Counted from the stretch's first letter, positions 39,692 through 48,827 are shown. The stretch is 55,917 nucleotides of DNA from an uncultured bacterium (GCA_903912525.1 CAIWHK010000069.1:1-55917), one strand, 5' to 3'. The notes: generated from the letters alone by a model not told the origin. Numbers and translations are program-made.

Positions 39692-41770
39692 GTGCCGACC
39701 GTGCCCTGTCCCCCCGCGAGTGCTTTCGGTCCCGGTTCGGCCTTTCCGCTGGGTGCGTCGGTGACCGGCGACGCCGTCAATTTCGCCGTCCATGCGCCCC
39801 GGGCCACGGCCGTGCGCCTGCTGCTGTTCACCGGCCCGGAAGATCCCGCGCCCGCGGCCATCCACACCCTTGACCCCGCCGCCAACCGCACCGGCCCCTA
39901 CTGGCATGTCCGGGTGGACGCCTGCGGGCACGGCCAGGTCTACGGCTGGCAGGTCGACGGCCCGCGTGACCCGGCGGCCGGCCTGCTGCACGACGGCGCC
40001 AAGCTGCTGCTGGACCCGTATGCGCGCGCGGTGGCCGGGCACGGCATCTACAACCGCTCCGCGGCAGCCACTCCCGGCGACAACACGGCCTCGGCGCTGC
40101 GCGCGGTCGTCGTCGACAACGAACGCTACGACTGGCAGGGAGACCGACCGGTGCCCGCGCCCGCACGCGACGTCATCTACGAGATGCACGTGCGCGGCTT
40201 CACCGCGCACCCCTCGAGCGGCCTGGACCCCGAACTGCGCGGCACCTACGCCGCGCTGGGCGCGCGCGCGGGCTGGCTGCGCGAACTGGGCGTGACGGCC
40301 GTCGAACTGATGCCCGTGTACGCATTCGACGCGCAGGACGCGCCGCCCGGACGCACCAACGCCTGGGGCTACAGCCCCGTCGGCTGGTTCGCGCCGCACG
40401 CCGGCTACAGCAGCGACCGCACACCGACCGGGCCGGTCGACGAGTTCCGCGACATGGTCCGCGCGCTGCACCGCGAAGGCCTGCGCGTCATCCTGGACGT
40501 CGTCTACAACCACACGGCCGAGGGCGGGCCCGACGGGCCGATGTTCTCGTGGCGCGGCTTCGACAACCGGGGCTACTACCTGGCGGGGCCCGAGCCGGGC
40601 CGCTACGCGGACTTCACCGGCTGCGGCAACACGTTCAACTCGAACCACCCGGTCGGCAGCCGGATGATCCTCGACTCGCTGCGCTATTGGGTGTCGCAGA
40701 TGCACGTCGACGGGTTCCGCTTCGACCTGGCCTCGGTGCATGCCCGCGGCGAGGACGGCCGCCCGCTCGACCGCCCGCCCGTGCTGTGGGCCATCGGCAC
40801 CGACCCCGAGCTGGCCGGCGCCTCGCTGATCGCCGAAGCCTGGGACGCCGCCGGCCTGTACCAGGTGAGTGACTTCCCCGGCGGCCGCTTCGCCGTCTGG
40901 AACGGACGCTTCCGCGACGACGCGCGGCGCTACTGGCGCGGCGACGAGAACACCATCGAGAGCCTGATGGCGCGCATCGTCGGCAGCCCCGACGTACTGC
41001 GCGGCGAACGCGCGCTGCCGTCGCACTCGGTCAACTTCGTGACCTGCCATGACGGCTTCTGCCTGCGCGACCTTGTCTCCTACGACCGCAAGCACAACCG
41101 CGCCAACGGCGAGGACAACCGCGACGGCACGGACGACAACCTCAGCTGGAACTGCGGCATCGAGGGCGCCACGGATGACCCCGTGGTCGCCGCGCTGCGC
41201 GCGCGCCAGGTCCGCAATTTCCTGGCGCTGACGCTGCTGTCGCACGGCACGCCGATGCTCAACTCGGGCGACGAGTTCGGCCACACCCGCGTGGGCAACA
41301 ACAACCCCTGGTGCCAGGACAACGGCCTCAACCACCTCGACTGGTCGCCCGCGGCGCAGGACGCCGGCCTGCTGCGCTTCACGCGCCTGCTGGTCGCGCT
41401 GTCGCGCGGGCTGCGCGTCCTGCAGGAGGACCGCTACTGGGCGGCGACCAACCCCGAGCGGACCGGCGACATCTCGTGGCACGGCGTGCGCCTGGGCCAG
41501 CCCGACTGGAGCCCGCGCTCGCGCTCGCTGGCCTTCACGCTCGCGCACCCTGATGGCGACGAGCACCTCCACGTCATGGCGAACGCCGGAGCGCAGGGCC
41601 TGTCCTTCGAGTTGCCGCCGCCACCGGCCGGCCGGCAGTGGCTGACCGTGGTGGACACCGCGCGGCCGTCGCCAGGCGACATCGCCGGACCCGACGCCCC
41701 CGCACTGCCGGCCGAGGCGCCGGTCAAGGTGGCGCCCCACAGCATCGTCGTGCTCCTGTGCCGGCCGTGA
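39692..41770 (+). CDS. glgX: Glycogen debranching enzyme, GlgX/TreX-type isoamylase
   Basis: 692 residues. An N-terminal CBM48-like domain (LGASVTGDAVNFAVHAP) is followed by a GH13 barrel with YEMHVRGFTAHPSSG, LDVVYNHTAEGG, catalytic Asp in DGFRFDLASVH, acid/base Glu in IAEAWDAAG and stabilising Asp in TCHDGF. It removes alpha-1,6 branches from glycogen or limit dextrins. The GTG at 39692 has AGGAGAG just upstream. A weak promoter-like pair TTGCAA and TATCGG (39597-39625, 17 bp spacing) lies ahead. No other glycogen genes are in the window. Confidence 0.93.
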   Translation: MPTVPCPPASAFGPGSAFPLGASVTGDAVNFAVHAPRATAVRLLLFTGPEDPAPAAIHTLDPAANRTGPYWHVRVDACGHGQVYGWQVDGPRDPAAGLLHDGAKLLLDPYARAVAGHGIYNRSAAATPGDNTASALRAVVVDNERYDWQGDRPVPAPARDVIYEMHVRGFTAHPSSGLDPELRGTYAALGARAGWLRELGVTAVELMPVYAFDAQDAPPGRTNAWGYSPVGWFAPHAGYSSDRTPTGPVDEFRDMVRALHREGLRVILDVVYNHTAEGGPDGPMFSWRGFDNRGYYLAGPEPGRYADFTGCGNTFNSNHPVGSRMILDSLRYWVSQMHVDGFRFDLASVHARGEDGRPLDRPPVLWAIGTDPELAGASLIAEAWDAAGLYQVSDFPGGRFAVWNGRFRDDARRYWRGDENTIESLMARIVGSPDVLRGERALPSHSVNFVTCHDGFCLRDLVSYDRKHNRANGEDNRDGTDDNLSWNCGIEGATDDPVVAALRARQVRNFLALTLLSHGTPMLNSGDEFGHTRVGNNNPWCQDNGLNHLDWSPAAQDAGLLRFTRLLVALSRGLRVLQEDRYWAATNPERTGDISWHGVRLGQPDWSPRSRSLAFTLAHPDGDEHLHVMANAGAQGLSFELPPPPAGRQWLTVVDTARPSPGDIAGPDAPALPAEAPVKVAPHSIVVLLCRP

Positions 41771-41851
41771 ACGCCGTCCCGAAGGGATCGCGGCAGCCCC
41801 GAAAGGTCGAATCCGGTGGCGACCGATCCCGGCTTCATGTATGATGCCCCG

Positions 41852-42000
41852 GTAGGCAACGGGGGATTCTTCTCAACGAATCCTTGCTCACAGACGGACA
41901 TCTGGACTGACAGCCGCGCTGCTTCTTGTCCGATTCGCCCGGATCTTCCGTTGACCCCCGCCCCCGCCCCGGCTCGCCGGAAGCGGGGGCGGAACTTTTT
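41852..42000 (+). ncRNA. Candidate structured RNA (leader or sRNA) before the cysteine desulfurase
   Basis: A -10-like TATGAT at 41840-41845 would start transcription near 41852. The predicted RNA closes with CAACGG/CCGTTG (41857-41862 with 41948-41953). It encloses hairpin GGATTC/GAATCC (41864-41869 with 41878-41883) and a longer arm CGGACA/TGTCCG (41895-41900 with 41927-41932) containing a CAGC-CGC-GCTG hairpin. A strong terminator follows at 41958-42000. Base-paired arms were read by eye. It matches no riboswitch class I recall. The cysteine desulfurase starts 28 nt after the terminator's T-run. Confidence 0.45.
41958..42000 (+). terminator. Strong rho-independent terminator ahead of the cysteine desulfurase
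   Basis: CCGCCCCCGC (41958-41967) pairs with GCGGGGGCGG (41983-41992), with inner CCGG/CCGG stem and loop CTCG; AACTTTTT follows. It ends 27 bp before the desulfurase ATG. It could end glgX transcripts, end a small RNA, or act as an attenuator. A G-run at 41861-41865 could pair with the C-run of the stem and prevent its formation. Confidence 0.85.
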
Positions 42001-42027
42001 CTCCCCTGCCCGGACACGGGAGCCCGC

Positions 42028-43176
42028 ATGAAGCACGACGCCCCGCTCTACCTGGACCACAACGCCACCACGCCCATCGACCCGCGCGTCCTCGAGGCGA
42101 TGCTGCCGTGGTTGCGCGAGGGCTTCGGCAACCCGTCGAGCCCGCATGCCTACGGCCGGCGCGCCCGCGATGCCGTCGAGTCCGCGCGCGGGCAAGCCGC
42201 CGCGCTGCTCGGCGCGCCGTTGGGCGGCATCATCTTCACCAGCGGCGGCACCGAGTCCGACAACCACGCCGTCATCGGCGCCGCGCGGCTGGGGCTGCGC
42301 GCCGGGCGCGACGAACTGGTCATCTCGGCTGTCGAGCACCCGGCCGTCAGCGAACCCTGCCGCCAACTCGCGGAAGCCGGCTGTCGCACGGTGGTGCTCG
42401 GCGTCGACGGCGAAGGCCGCGTCGATCCCGGCGAGGCGGCGCGCGTGATCGGGCCGCGCACCGCGCTTGTCTCGGTGATGCACGCGAACAACGAGACCGG
42501 CGCCATCCAGCCGGTGGCGGCCCTGGCCGCGCTGGCGCGCCAGGCCGGCGCGCTGATGCACACCGATGCGGCCCAGTCGGCCGGGAAGATCCCCGTCCGC
42601 ATGGACCAGTTGGGCGTGGACCTGCTGACCGTGGCCGGGCACAAGCTGTACGCCGCGAAGGGCGTGGGCCTGCTCTGCCTGCGCGAGGGGTTGGCGCTGC
42701 CGAACCTGATGGCCGGCGCCGGCCATGAGCAGGGTCGCCGTCCCGGCACCGAGAACGTGGCGGCCATCGTGGGACTCGGGCGCGCGTGCGAGATCGCGCA
42801 GCGCGAGCTGGCGGAAGAAGCCGAGCGGCTGGCCCAACTGCGCGACCAGCTCGCCGCGCTGCTGTGCGCCGCGGTCCCGGGTTCCGCCGTCCACTCGGCC
42901 GGCGCGGCGCGCCTGCCCAACACGTTGAGCATCGGCTTTTCGGGCGTCATCGCCGGCCGTGTGCTGGCGCACCTGCCCGACATCGCCGTCTCGGCGGGCG
43001 CGGCCTGCCACGGCAGCGGCGGCGGGTCGTCGGTGCTGTCGGCGATGGGCGTGGCGCCGGAACTGGCGCTGGGAACACTGCGGGTGTCGCTCGGGCGCGG
43101 CACGCGCGCGCAGGATATCCCCCACGCGGCGGCAGCCATCACGCTGGCGGTCGCTGCAGCGCGCGCCGAGGGCTGA
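42028..43176 (+). CDS. Cysteine desulfurase (NifS/IscS-like)
   Basis: 382 residues, fold-type I PLP enzyme. Key stretches are LYLDHNATTPIDP, FTSGGTESDNHAV, AVEHPAV, MHANNETGAIQP, HTDAAQSAGK and the PLP lysine in VAGHKLYAAKG, then RRPGTENVAAIVGL. The active-site Cys is in GAACHGSGG. It makes alanine and a persulfide from cysteine for Fe-S or thiocofactor assembly. No iscU or sufBCD is adjacent. ATG at 42028 has GGGAG at good spacing. The gene lies right after a structured leader and terminator and is convergent with an Rrf2-family regulator. Confidence 0.92.
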   Translation: MKHDAPLYLDHNATTPIDPRVLEAMLPWLREGFGNPSSPHAYGRRARDAVESARGQAAALLGAPLGGIIFTSGGTESDNHAVIGAARLGLRAGRDELVISAVEHPAVSEPCRQLAEAGCRTVVLGVDGEGRVDPGEAARVIGPRTALVSVMHANNETGAIQPVAALAALARQAGALMHTDAAQSAGKIPVRMDQLGVDLLTVAGHKLYAAKGVGLLCLREGLALPNLMAGAGHEQGRRPGTENVAAIVGLGRACEIAQRELAEEAERLAQLRDQLAALLCAAVPGSAVHSAGAARLPNTLSIGFSGVIAGRVLAHLPDIAVSAGAACHGSGGGSSVLSAMGVAPELALGTLRVSLGRGTRAQDIPHAAAAITLAVAAARAEG

Positions 43177-43203
43177 GCGCCGCCCGGGAAGCCATCGCGG
43201 CGC
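43177..43203. terminator. Hairpin between convergent desulfurase and Rrf2 genes
   Basis: GCGCCGC (43177-43183) pairs with GCGGCGC (43197-43203). No T-run is present. It is the only structure in this 42-bp convergent gap. Confidence 0.35.
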
Positions 43204-43218
43204 GACGGGTGAGGCTGG

Positions 43219-43734
43219 TCAGCGAGGGCGCAGCGCGGGGTCGATGAGCTCGCTGCCGGTGAGCGCCGCCAGTTGCCTCTGCAGCGTCGGGCAGCGGTTC
43301 TCCTCGGTCAGCACTTCGGCCAGCGTCGTCGAGGCGAAGGCCGCCTCCACCATGCCCAGCGCGTTGTCGAGGCGGCTGTGCAGCGGGCACAGTTCCGAAC
43401 TGTGGCTCTCCAGGTCGATGGGGCACGACTCGATGCGCTTGAGCGGGCTGACCGCGTTGAGGATGTCGAGCATGCGCCAGTCCTCGGGACGCCCCACCAG
43501 CACGAAACCGCCCTTCAACCCGCGCGTGGACTGCACGATGCCGGCCTTGACCAGCGATTGCAGCACCTTCGACAGGTAGCTCGGCGGGACCTTCATCGCC
43601 GTGGCGATCTGCTTCGTGGTCATGGAGCGGCCACCGCCGGCGGCCAGGGCCAGGACGGCGCGCATCGCGTATTCGATCGTCAGGGAGAACAATGCGTGCC
43701 CCGCGGCGCCGGCGCCGTGTGTTTGGATGCCCAA
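43219..43734 (-). CDS. Rrf2/IscR-family transcriptional regulator
   Basis: About 171 residues from TTG 43734, or 157 from TTG 43692. Winged helix LTIEYAMRAVLALA, QIATAMKVPPSYLSKVLQSLVKAGIVQSTRGLKGGF. Cysteines in ESCPIDLESHSSELCPLH and NRCPTL resemble the Fe-S ligands of IscR/NsrR. Family members sense Fe-S status or NO. The first start has AGG 7-8 bases ahead; homologues usually begin near LFSLTIEYA, so the second start is possible. It likely represses itself (operator described) and may relate to the neighbouring cysteine desulfurase. Confidence 0.87.
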   Translation of the reverse strand: MGIQTHGAGAAGHALFSLTIEYAMRAVLALAAGGGRSMTTKQIATAMKVPPSYLSKVLQSLVKAGIVQSTRGLKGGFVLVGRPEDWRMLDILNAVSPLKRIESCPIDLESHSSELCPLHSRLDNALGMVEAAFASTTLAEVLTEENRCPTLQRQLAALTGSELIDPALRPR

Positions 43735-43755
43735 TATCAGACCTGAGCATCCAAA
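43722..43755 (-). promoter_or_regulatory. Rrf2 operator candidate (9-bp inverted repeat)
   Basis: TTTGGATGC (43722-43730) and GCATCCAAA (43747-43755) are exact complements separated by 16 bp. The right arm overlaps the -10 of the Rrf2 promoter and the left arm lies around +17 to +25, a position fit for auto-repression. Confidence 0.65.
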
Positions 43756-43781
43756 TTAGCCCCGGCAGGGGGCGGTGTCAA
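43753..43781 (-). promoter_or_regulatory. Promoter of the Rrf2-family gene
   Basis: TTGACA (43776-43781) and TAATTT (43753-43758) on the minus strand, spaced 17 bp, are one of the best sigma-70 matches in the window. The -35 overlaps the stop codon of the OmpW-like gene. Expected start near 43746 gives a very short leader to TTG 43734. Confidence 0.65.
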
Positions 43782-44464
43782 CGACCCAGCGCCACCCCGA
43801 CCCGCACCGACAGGTAGTCCCAGTTGTAGTCCAGGTCCCGGCCGTCGGGGTCCAGGTTGCCGGTCGTGAAGCGGTTCCAGGTGTATTCGCCGGTGAACTC
43901 GAGGTTGCCCAGCCGCAGGCCGGCGCCCAGGCTCAGGCCGGGGGTGTTGACGGTGGCCTCGAAGGGATACGAACCCTCGAGCTCGTCGCGGTAGCGGTTG
44001 TGCAGCAGGGCCAGGCCGCCGGTGACGAACGGGCGCGTGGCCCCGCCGGGCTCGCCCAGGTACTTCTGCATGTCCAGCCCGTAGCGCACCGTGGAGGTCT
44101 GGAGGCGGTAGCCGAGGTTGTCGCCCGTGCCGAAGTCGCCGACGCCATCGGCGGCCCCGAAGGTGACCCAGTGGATCGAGGGCGCGACCGAGAAATCGCG
44201 CCCGGCGAACTGCCGCACGCGCACGCCGAGTTCCCAGCCGGCGCCTGCGTCGAAGCCCGTGGATGTGGTCCAGAAGTCGTCGCCGACATCGCCTGCCGGC
44301 TGGACCAGGCCCCCTTCGAGGACGAGCTCATGCTCCGAGGGTGCGCGATGGTGCTTCGGTCCGCGTGATTCCAGCACGACTTTCGCTTGCGTCGTCGAGG
44401 AGATCAGCGCGGCCAGCAACACCAGCGACGCGACGGTTGCGGTTCCGTTTCCCGGGTTACGCAT
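43778..44464 (-). CDS. OmpW-like outer-membrane beta-barrel protein
   Basis: 228 residues. A signal peptide (about residues 1-25, VASLVLLAALISSTTQA) precedes alternating hydrophobic strands typical of an eight-stranded barrel: FVTGGLALLHNRYRDE, PGLSLGAGLRLGNLEFTGEYTWNRF, and a final WDYLSVRVGVALGR ending in an aromatic/Arg pattern. Outer-membrane barrel function (pore or structural) is inferred; the substrate is unknown. ATG at 44464 is favoured since AGGAGA sits 7 bases upstream; ATG 44470 would be 1 base from it. The 258-bp upstream gap shows nothing convincing. Confidence 0.75.
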   Translation of the reverse strand: MRNPGNGTATVASLVLLAALISSTTQAKVVLESRGPKHHRAPSEHELVLEGGLVQPAGDVGDDFWTTSTGFDAGAGWELGVRVRQFAGRDFSVAPSIHWVTFGAADGVGDFGTGDNLGYRLQTSTVRYGLDMQKYLGEPGGATRPFVTGGLALLHNRYRDELEGSYPFEATVNTPGLSLGAGLRLGNLEFTGEYTWNRFTTGNLDPDGRDLDYNWDYLSVRVGVALGR

Positions 44465-44722
44465 GGTCATTCTCCTGAGGTGGCGGCACCCCGCGGGGGC
44501 CTGAGTCCGGCACGACAGGTTCACCCTTGCACGGACGATGCCTGCGCGCCGGCGCGCCGATCTGTTCCTGCGACATTTGTAAGTCATTGCGGTTCAATCG
44601 TCCACACGGGCGGGCGGAAATGGGCGAGCTCGCATCGGCGTCGCACCTGTTCCCGCGCCGGGACAGACCGCCGCCGGAAGTGGACACCAGGCCCCAGCCG
44701 GGTCACCGGCGACGAGCCTGCC

Positions 44723-45109
44723 TCAGACGCACGTGCGCGACCGCTCGAGCTGGTCCTCGACGGCCGCAAGCAGCACCACCGAGTCGAACGGCTTGGTGAT
44801 GTACTTCGCCACGCCGCCTTCGCGGGCGCGCCGGTAGTCGTCCTCGCCGGTGCGCGCGGTCAGGTAGATGACCGGGATATGGCTGGTGGCCGCAATGTGC
44901 CGCAGCCGTTCCACCACCACGTGCCCGTTGCCGGCCGGCATCCCGATGTCCAGGAGGATGAGGTCCGGCTGGTGTTCGATGGCCGCCTTGGTGGCGCCGA
45001 GGCCGTCCATGGCCGTGACCACGTGGTAACCCGCCGCGCCCAGCCTCAGGGAAAGGCTGTGCACGATGTCGGGCTCGTCATCCACGACGAGGATCCGTCC
45101 CTTGTTCAT
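44723..45109 (-). CDS. Single-domain response regulator
   Basis: 128 residues, one receiver domain and nothing else. It shows the acidic pair in RILVVDDEPDI, the acceptor Asp in LILLDIGMP, Thr in YLTAR and Lys in YITKPF. Such CheY-like proteins accept phosphate from a kinase and signal by binding. The ATG at 45109 has GGAG upstream and overlaps the kinase stop by ATGA, so it is the third member of the phosphorelay unit. Confidence 0.93.
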   Translation of the reverse strand: MNKGRILVVDDEPDIVHSLSLRLGAAGYHVVTAMDGLGATKAAIEHQPDLILLDIGMPAGNGHVVVERLRHIAATSHIPVIYLTARTGEDDYRRAREGGVAKYITKPFDSVVLLAAVEDQLERSRTCV

Positions 45110-46674
45110 CGCCAGACTCCTTCGGGCGTCGGGCTTTCCGCGGACGCCAGGCTGTACCATTTATCGGCCGACGGAATGGCCGTCAGCGCTCCGGTTTCGT
45201 CCACGGCCACCGTGACCCAGGCCAACACGGCCGCGTCACCAGCGGCAGGTTCGTGCGACGCCAGCTGACCAACCCAGGCCAGGGCCCCCTCCGACCCGCC
45301 GCGCACCAGCGCCACGAGTGTCGGGGCGCCCTGCACCGGAACCACGGCGCGGCGCTCGTCCATCCCCTCGACCGCCTGGCCGGCCGCCGTGACCAGCCAC
45401 TCGGGCACCGGCCGGCCGAGATGATCGCGCACCAGCACCAGGCTCCACGGCTCCCAGCGCCGCGCCGCCTGCCGCACCGAATCACTGCAGAACGCACGCA
45501 GGTGCCCCTCGGCCGTGTATCGGGGCAGCGTAAAGCCGAAGATCGAGCCGAACCCCGGAGTGCTGACGAGGTCCAGCCGGCTGTCCTGCAACTCGAGCAG
45601 GCGCGTGGCGATCGCCAGGCCCAGCCCCAGGCCCTGCTCGCCCGGCCCGTCGCGCCGGTCCACCTGCGTGTACTTGCGCACGATGCGGTTACGGTGTCTC
45701 GGCTCGATGCCGGGACCGCGGTCCGCGACTTCGACGGTGACGCTCTCTCCCAGACGGCGCACACGGATGCGGATGGTCCCATCTGTCGGCGAGAACTTGA
45801 CGGCGTTGTCCAGAAGCTGCGTCAGCGCGTTGGCCACCAGTTCGCCGTCGGCCAGGACCTCTGCGTCGCCGCGGCGCGCCGGCAGGAGAAGTTCGACGAC
45901 CTTGCCGGCGCTTCGGCAACGGGCGGCGAGAGTGACTGCGCGCTCGCGCACCAGTTCGGCCAGGTCGACAGCGCCGCGCCCCAGGCGCATGCGCCCCGAC
46001 TCGACGCTGTCGAGGTCCACCAGATGCTCGACGATGCCGCCCAGCCGACGGCAGTTGCGCAGCGCCGTCTCCAGGCAGCGGCGCTGTTCGTCGTTGATCG
46101 GCCCGACGATCTCGTCGTGCACGAGCGAGCAGAACTCCTTCATCGCCGTCAGCGGCGTCCGCAATTCGTGGCTCGCCGAAGCGAGGTAGTCGGACTTCAG
46201 CAACGCCGCCTCTTCCAGCTGTGCATTGGCCCGGCTGAGGCTGTCGAGCAGGCGCTCGCGCACGATCTGGCTGCGCTTGAGTTCCAGGAAGACCGCGACC
46301 TTCGCGCGGATGACGTGCGGGTCGAGCGGCTTGAACAGGTAGTCCACCGCGCCGGCGTCGTAGCCGCTGAAGATGTGCTGGCGGTCCTTGCTGATCGCGG
46401 TGACGAAGATGACAGGAACGTGGCGCGTCCGTTCGTGGCTCCGCATCAACGTCGCCACCTCGAACCCGTCCATGCCCGGCATCTGGACATCCAGCAGCAC
46501 CAGCGCGAAGTCATGTTCAAGCATCAGGCCGAGCGCCTCGTTGCCCGAAAGCGCCGTGTGGATCGCCACATCGTCACGCGCCAGCAGCTGGCTGAGCGAC
46601 TGCAGGTTGGCCTCGCGGTCGTCGACGATCAGGAGGTTGAGCCGGGCCGTGCCAACGGGCAGGTGACCGTTCAT
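45106..46674 (-). CDS. Hybrid receiver-histidine kinase with extra C-terminal domain
   Basis: 522 residues. An N-terminal receiver (about 12-130; LLIVDDREAN, LVLLDVQMPGMDG, FVTAIS, YLFKPLDP) is followed by HisKA (phospho-His in SASHELRTPLTAM) and HATPase (LLDNAVKFS, DRGPGIEP, GLGLGLAI). The last ~135 residues, after the HATPase, are unassigned but hint at a degenerate GGDEF-like fold (EPWSLVLVRDHLGRPV and IPSADKWYSLASAES). Receiver-first order suggests it is a phosphorelay intermediate. ATG at 46674 overlaps the upstream kinase stop by 4 bp. Confidence 0.9.
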   Translation of the reverse strand: MNGHLPVGTARLNLLIVDDREANLQSLSQLLARDDVAIHTALSGNEALGLMLEHDFALVLLDVQMPGMDGFEVATLMRSHERTRHVPVIFVTAISKDRQHIFSGYDAGAVDYLFKPLDPHVIRAKVAVFLELKRSQIVRERLLDSLSRANAQLEEAALLKSDYLASASHELRTPLTAMKEFCSLVHDEIVGPINDEQRRCLETALRNCRRLGGIVEHLVDLDSVESGRMRLGRGAVDLAELVRERAVTLAARCRSAGKVVELLLPARRGDAEVLADGELVANALTQLLDNAVKFSPTDGTIRIRVRRLGESVTVEVADRGPGIEPRHRNRIVRKYTQVDRRDGPGEQGLGLGLAIATRLLELQDSRLDLVSTPGFGSIFGFTLPRYTAEGHLRAFCSDSVRQAARRWEPWSLVLVRDHLGRPVPEWLVTAAGQAVEGMDERRAVVPVQGAPTLVALVRGGSEGALAWVGQLASHEPAAGDAAVLAWVTVAVDETGALTAIPSADKWYSLASAESPTPEGVWR

Positions 46675-48827
46675 GCCGGCACCTCCTCAGCCTGCAACGC
46701 CCGCCTGGCCCCGCCCGGGCGGGCCAGCCCGGCCAGCGTCTCGCACAGCCGTCCACCCGGGCCGTCCGGGTCGAAGACCGGCAGCCCGGCAGGGACATCG
46801 GCCGTGGCCGGGATGCGACCGGCCAGGACGACGATGCGTGCCCCCGACGCGATCGTCGCCGACCACCACGTACGCCGCTCGGCCGAAGGCAGCCCGGCCA
46901 GGACCTGCGGGCGCACCAGGACAAGCGCGCGGGGCGGCAGGTCGTCCAGCCGCGTCAGGCAGGCCGCCGGGTCCCGCGCCACCTGCACCGTCGCCCCCGC
47001 GGCCTCGAGCAGCGCGGTCAGCCGGTACACGGACCGCATGTCGCCGTCGATCATCAGTACGCGCTGTCCCGTCAGCAGGCCTGCGACCGGCTCGCGGTCG
47101 GGGAGTGAGGACGCCGGCCTTGCGGCGGGTCGGGGCACCGTCACTGGGGACGCTTCGACAGGGACGACGAAGGCCGGAAGCGGCGGCGGCGGCGCCTCGG
47201 CGACGCGCGCCACCGGCTGCACCGGCAGGCGCAGGGTGAACGTGCTGCCCCTGCCCACCTCACTGGCCACGAGCATGCGGGCGCCGAGCAACTCGGTCAG
47301 CTTGCGGCAGATGGACAGGCCGAGGCCTGAACCGCCGAAGCGCCGCGCGATCGAACCGTCGCCCTGTGTGAACGCGGCAAACAATGCGGGCAGCACTTCC
47401 GGGCTGATGCCGATCCCCGTGTCGGACACCACGAAGTCGAGGGCCGGCGCATCGCCGATCTCCTCCGCGGCCGGCCTGATCGTCAGGCTGACCGAGCCGA
47501 ATTCGGTGAACTTCAGCGCGTTGTTCAGCAGGTTCTTCAGGATCTGGCTCAGGCGCGTGGGGTCGGCGCGGCACTGCGTGGACGTCAGCGGGTCGACCGT
47601 CACGCGCAGGTCCAGGCCGCGCCGCGCCGCGAGCGGCCGGTAGAGCGCGATCAGCGACTCGGCCAGGTCCGAAATTTCGATGTCCTCCGGGTAGAGTTCC
47701 AGGCGCCCGGCCTCGGCCTTCGTCAGGTCGAGGATGTCGTCGATGATCACCAGCAGCTCGCGGCCCGCCTTGTTGATCACCTGCGCGGCGTCGACCTCGT
47801 CGGCACCCAGGCGACCGTGGCGGTTCTCTACGAGCACCTGCGACAGCAACAGCATGCTGTTGAGCGGCGAGCGCAGTTCGTGCGTCATGTTCGCCAGGAA
47901 CTCGTTCTTGTAGCGGTCGGACTGCTGCAGGCGGAGGTTCGTCTGCTGCAACTCGCGCTGTTGGACCGCGAAGGCCGCCGCGTGCTGCCGCGTCTCGTCC
48001 AGCAGCAGCTGCACGCGTTCACGCGCGCGGCGCGTGTCCAGCGCAATGGCCACCTGCTCGGCGGTGTCGGCCAGCACATCCTGTTCGTCGTCGGTCAGGT
48101 CGCGGGCCAGGGCGAAGACGGCGACACCCTTCACGCGGCCGGTCAGGTGGTAGGGAATCGCCACCAGCCTGGTCCCGTCCGCTGCCGTCTCGGTACCCAT
48201 CCGGCGCTCGCTGGCCACACGCCCGACCAGTCCCTCGCCCAGGCGGATCTCGGCCGGCGGCAGGCCGGGCAAAAGCGCGCCGGTGTGGGCCGCCGGCTCG
48301 AGCCGCTGGCCACCCTGCATCAGGTAGAAGGCCCCGCCGCGCGCCTGGCAGCCGGCGCCCAGGACGTGCAGGATGGCGCGCGCCAGGCCCTTGGATGTCG
48401 GCGCCGAGCGCAGCGCCCGGCGCAGCGAGACCTGCACCTGCGACTGGCGCGCGTGCCGCGCCGCCAGCCGCCGCGCTGCTTCCCGCTCGCGGGCCAGGGA
48501 GGTCACCCGGTCGGCCACATGGGCCACTTCTGCCGGCGCCCCGGCGGGCACCTCGCACCGCGTTGCTTCGCCAGCCAGCCGGCAGGCCCGCTCGAGTTCC
48601 AGCAGAGGGCGAACTGCGCGCTGTGCCAGCCAGGCGGACACCAGCACGGACACCGCCGCCAGGATGATGGTCAGCGCCAGGGGAACGGTCCCGGGCACCA
48701 GCCCCTGCAGCAGGGCCAACGGCGTGCAGGCCGCCAGCGACAGCCACAGCCACAAGCGGGAGCGCAGGCTGCGCCGCCGCCCGTTGCCGGGATTGTCGCG
48801 GGTGGATTCCGACCGTTCGCTGCGCAT
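46671..48827 (-). CDS. Membrane sensor histidine kinase (TM-GAF-HisKA-HATPase-pseudoreceiver)
   Basis: 718 residues. Two membrane segments (about 22-66) with almost no periplasmic loop are followed by a HAMP-like linker, a GAF domain (about 130-275; [14 protein letters not shown]), a coiled coil, HisKA (phospho-His in [15 protein letters not shown]) and HATPase ([22 protein letters not shown]). The C-terminus keeps a receiver-like fold ([14 protein letters not shown]) but lacks the acceptor Asp, so it is a pseudoreceiver. It probably senses cytoplasmic or redox ligands through GAF. It begins a three-gene unit with the hybrid kinase and regulator. Confidence 0.92.
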   Translation of the reverse strand: MRSERSESTRDNPGNGRRRSLRSRLWLWLSLAACTPLALLQGLVPGTVPLALTIILAAVSVLVSAWLAQRAVRPLLELERACRLAGEATRCEVPAGAPAEVAHVADRVTSLAREREAARRLAARHARQSQVQVSLRRALRSAPTSKGLARAILHVLGAGCQARGGAFYLMQGGQRLEPAAHTGALLPGLPPAEIRLGEGLVGRVASERRMGTETAADGTRLVAIPYHLTGRVKGVAVFALARDLTDDEQDVLADTAEQVAIALDTRRARERVQLLLDETRQHAAAFAVQQRELQQTNLRLQQSDRYKNEFLANMTHELRSPLNSMLLLSQVLVENRHGRLGADEVDAAQVINKAGRELLVIIDDILDLTKAEAGRLELYPEDIEISDLAESLIALYRPLAARRGLDLRVTVDPLTSTQCRADPTRLSQILKNLLNNALKFTEFGSVSLTIRPAAEEIGDAPALDFVVSDTGIGISPEVLPALFAAFTQGDGSIARRFGGSGLGLSICRKLTELLGARMLVASEVGRGSTFTLRLPVQPVARVAEAPPPPLPAFVVPVEASPVTVPRPAARPASSLPDREPVAGLLTGQRVLMIDGDMRSVYRLTALLEAAGATVQVARDPAACLTRLDDLPPRALVLVRPQVLAGLPSAERRTWWSATIASGARIVVLAGRIPATADVPAGLPVFDPDGPGGRLCETLAGLARPGGARRALQAEEVPA

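Noticed and set aside
41852-42000. SRP RNA, TPP, cobalamin, FMN or T-box RNA
   Set aside because: None of the signature bases I know for these (SRP tetraloop region, TPP CTGAGA, FMN AGGG...GGTGAGA, T-box TGGN) could be found.
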